DNA of 64,000 nt, taken from assembly GCF_004210375.1 (NCBI RefSeq), contig NC_134830.1, forward strand, positions 45,823,094-45,887,093, in the 5' to 3' direction. Below the pieces are notes generated by a model. It worked only from the letters and a program-made list of their open reading frames with translations. It did no database searches and had not been told where the DNA came from. A program made the translations under genes and the position numbers. This DNA comes from Tachypleus tridentatus. Its lineage: Eukaryota > Arthropoda > Merostomata > Xiphosura > Limulidae. This document shows, piece after piece, positions 61,144-64,000 of this stretch; position 1 is the first letter of the stretch; each line of letters starts with the position of its first letter.

Positions 61144-61837
61144 GATGGAAAGCGTGCGAGATTTTGGAAGAAAACTTGATTTAAATAAGGGTATATATCT
61201 ATCTTATTTATTCCGTGGTGTAACAGCTTTGACGCAGTGGGTTTGTCTTTCTAACTAACAACAGGTGTATTAGGGAGAAAGACTATCGTTGAATATTGGC
61301 ACGTGAAAGAGTGTGTTATATAATTTCTATTGGCTGTTCACCACCTGTTGGTTCTATGCGTATTTCATGGGCTTACCACCTGTTCTGTGTTGTATATGTA
61401 TTTGTTTACATGTGGATCAAATACTTGTTTGTTTCTGTACCGCTGTGTGTGAGATTTTAGTCTTAAACTAATCTGTTAGTATCGTAAATAACGTTCTAAA
61501 ACAATCAACTGAATTGCAAACTAATCGTATTAATAGCTATGAGAAAACAACAACAAAAGGAAAATCGTTACTGAACAAATAATTATTTTTGATAAGTCAT
61601 AATTACCAAAGAACAACAGCCATTTATTGATTTTGTTGCAAAAATCCAACCACACAACTTTATAGAATTTCACCTCAAATTAAACCAAACTACAACAATA
61701 ATAATTTAGTTACAATTCATATCTATTTTTTGTAATACCATATGCCTTTATATTAAATTTTTAGTGTATACTTTTTATCACAAGCTTTTGGTGAAAAATG
61801 TCTGCCGTGAATCAAAATATGAAATCATATTGTCAAG

Positions 61838-62118
61838 GGCATGGCATGGCCAAGCGTGTTAAGGTGTGCGACTCGTAATCTGAGGGTCGCGGGTTCGCAT
61901 CCCCGTCGCGCCAAACATGCTCGCCCTTTTAGCCGTGGGAACGTTATAATGTGACGGTCAATCCACTATTCGTTGGTAAAAGAGTAGCCCAAGAATTGGC
62001 GGTGGGTGGTGATGACTAGCTGCCTTCCCTGTAGTCTTACATTGCTAAATTAGGGACGGCTGGCACAAATAGCCCTCGAGTAGCTTTGTGCGAAATTCAA
62101 AAACAAACAAACAAACAT
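61838..62118 (+). repeat. tRNA-Thr-like SINE, full length
   Basis: Plus strand, tail AAACAAACAAACAAAC. It lies between the serpin's first coding exon and its candidate leader exon. Confidence 0.95.
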
Positions 62119-62119
62119 A

Positions 62120-63105
62120 TTATCAGAGCGTTGCTGGCAAGACTGTTGTGCGTGTTCGTTAGTGAGAAGCAGTTACAAATACGCACTAATATCAGAATAA
62201 TGTAGGTTGAGTTGTCTCAATCTGTGGTTTAGCAAGATGAGTAACAATTCTACATTTTAATGAGCATGCGTGCAACTTTGTGTCAACTTGTCAGTTATAG
62301 TGCCAATGCGTATTACATCTAGATCGTTAGCAGTAAAAAACACAACGTCGAGCAAACTAGGTTATCTCAACAAAAAGCGTTTGCTCTTATTTCAATATTT
62401 ATAAGAAAAAATAACAAACTATAATAGCCTCACTGTAGACAACTGATGCTTTAAGTTACAACGAATGAAAACTTTCCAGATCCAAATCACAGTTTACGGT
62501 GTGCATTTTGTGTTTATGATGTATATTAATTGGGCCATATTGTTGAATTTAAAGTACATAACTGAATATAAACATTACTAGTCAAATTTTGATTTAAAGG
62601 AACCTATATTTCACAAAGCATTTCATAATGTTATAATTAAATGCGTAGGTTTGTAGAACCAACCTCCTAGCATTACACAAAGGTTGGTACAAGCAAGGTA
62701 GAAAACACAAAAATATATGATTATAAGCTACGAATTCTTATTTGTATTATTGCATGGTTAGAGGGAAGGTTGATGTCTCTTGGATTAAGGCCTGGAATTA
62801 CTTTTAAAGTGTTTAGAATAGTTTGAGCAGCATAAAACCCGAATTAGGCTAAAAAAGATGATTACTGAGCACATTAGTTCGTTGCATTGAATCTAAAGTT
62901 GCGAGATAATATTTGATCGAACTTGTTTATCTAATGTTGCGACTCTGAGAGTCGGTAAAATGATCAATATGTTTTACACAGCAAAAAAAATTAACCAGTC
63001 AGCGGAATTGGTATATTAGCGTCTAATGTAAACTCAAACCTATCAGTAAACACTAGTTAAGCAAACTTGTAACAAATAAAACGCTTTTGTTATCATTAAG
63101 TACAA
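62120..63105. other. No gene seen; probable serpin leader intron
   Basis: Lies between the candidate leader exon (63814) and its acceptor (61255). Nothing else supportable. Confidence 0.4.
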
Positions 63106-63106
63106 C

Positions 63107-63327
63107 GGTTTGTTTGTTTGTTTTAATTTTGCGCAAAGCTACTCGAGCACTATCTGCACTAGCCGTCCCTAATTTAGCAGTGTAAAACGAGAGGGAAGGC
63201 AGCTAGTCATCACCACCCACCGCCAACACTTGGACTATTCTTTTATTAACGAATAGTGGGATTGACCATAAGTTTATAACGCCTCCACGGCTGAAAGGGG
63301 CGAGCATGTATGGTGCGACCGGGATTC
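63107..63327 (-). repeat. tRNA-Thr-like SINE, head truncated
   Basis: Minus strand; head lost after CGACCGGGATTC. Confidence 0.9.
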
Positions 63328-63813
63328 TTCTTTTTACAGATTAATTCACAAGAACCGACCAACAACAATAATCGTTACTACAACATAACTAATAAAATAG
63401 TGGATGTGTCATGCATTATGAAATGTGACGCATATATTTCCAAGGGCATTTTGTAAGGACATCGTTTGGCATTTAAGTTATGTTGATGCATGAACATAGC
63501 TTTAAAACTGTAGAAAGCGGGACTAAGTTTTAAGCACTTTGAATACACGTATAGTTTAAATAATTATCAACTCGGATAAACTTATAATTTTTAAAAATTA
63601 CATTTACAGGTTATTTTAGTTAAAAATTTGTTAGAAATATTGATTTTATTTCCGTAAATTATTTTAAAAGCCCCATAGCTAGCGACATCTATGTGATGTT
63701 TCCCAATCCAGAATATTTCCAAAATAAGGAAATATGTTCGAAAAAATCCGTTAACTAATTTTTGAATTAAAGTACAAGTTCTACGAACTCATATAAAAAG
63801 TAAATATTCCTAC

Positions 63814-63840
63814 CTGAACAGTGACAAGGTACCGAAGCAT
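63814..63840 (-). other. Candidate serpin leader exon with short upstream ORF
   Basis: An ATG at 63840 opens nine codons (MLRYLVTVQ) ending in a donor CAG|GTAGGA (63814/63813), shortly downstream of a TATAAAA box. The nearest minus-strand gene is the serpin. A pyrimidine-rich acceptor (CACCTGTTGTTAG, G at 61255) lies 111 bp before the serpin ATG. Splicing 63814 to 61254 would extend this ORF to 25 codons, ending at the TAA at 61206-61204, 60 nt before the serpin ATG. This would be an upstream ORF, not an N-terminal extension. Assignment to the serpin is inference. Confidence 0.4.
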
Positions 63841-63876
63841 AAAATTAATTCCAGGAAACTACAGCTGCTTAGCTGC

Positions 63877-63883
63877 TTTTATA
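63877..63883 (-). promoter_or_regulatory. TATA box
   Basis: TATAAAA on the minus strand within GGTATAAAAGC. It sits 43 nt before the ATG at 63840, so transcription would start about 63852. It is the clearest core-promoter element seen on the minus strand upstream of the serpin. Confidence 0.45.
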
Positions 63884-64000
63884 CCAAGTCTTACATAGGT
63901 TTCAAGCTGATTTAGGGTTAGAAGTGTAACCATTAACATTACACAGCATTTTAGCTTATCTGCTGAAGTTCAGCAAGCTTAGTTTTGGAATTATTAAAAG

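Noticed and set aside
60605-61258. 217-codon plus-strand ORF opposite the serpin exon
   Set aside because: It is the antisense shadow of the serpin coding exon; the serpin reading has family motifs throughout.

Overview
The window is eukaryotic nuclear DNA: AT-rich, intron-bearing and gene-poor. It is packed with tRNA-derived SINEs, minisatellites and decayed transposons. SINE families with (AAAC)n-type tails, an arthropod-style MpaB/DUF2236 protein and an antithrombin-like arginine serpin suggest a chelicerate arthropod, most likely a horseshoe crab. That placement is inference from recalled repeat and protein flavour, not a database match.

Two protein genes can be assembled with confidence, both on the minus strand. 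(1) 3076-7016 holds a complete two-exon gene for a 357-residue protein of the ER-bound oxygenase MpaB / rubber-oxygenase (DUF2236) family. Its exons join in phase over a 2.9 kb intron. (2) 50558-61143 holds a two-exon serpin of 471 residues. It has an N-terminal cytoplasmic tail, a single membrane anchor and a canonical inhibitory reactive loop with P1-P1' Arg-Ser. The two serpin exons lie 9.2 kb apart and join in phase 0. The intron holds a ~90-copy 29-bp minisatellite and two large inverted repeats with hammerhead-ribozyme-like cores. A TATA box, short first exon and donor at 63814-63883 are a plausible serpin promoter and leader exon. On the plus strand, 10753-10994 looks like the first coding exon of a protein with a P2X7-C-terminus-like cysteine domain; later exons were not found.

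Mobile DNA includes a broken Penelope-like retroelement (about 42700-44957, minus; RT plus GIY-YIG, flanked by inverted repeats) and a broken Tc1-type transposase (about 21930-22925, minus). There are over 25 copies or fragments of a tRNA-Thr-like SINE and about 20 copies or fragments of two tRNA-Val-like SINE families. Tandem arrays lie at 2.45, 6.16, 12.58, 17.07, 17.92 and 56.35 kb.

A short GC-rich, CpG-rich segment at 33.58-33.80 kb looks like a minus-strand promoter or first exon: a strong donor, a CTCF-like motif and a nuclear-receptor DR2 motif. Three small exon-like segments with good splice sites follow on the same strand down to 28.9 kb. They could be leader exons of the MpaB-like gene or an unrecognised transcript. 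The rest is AT-rich sequence in which I see no supportable gene.
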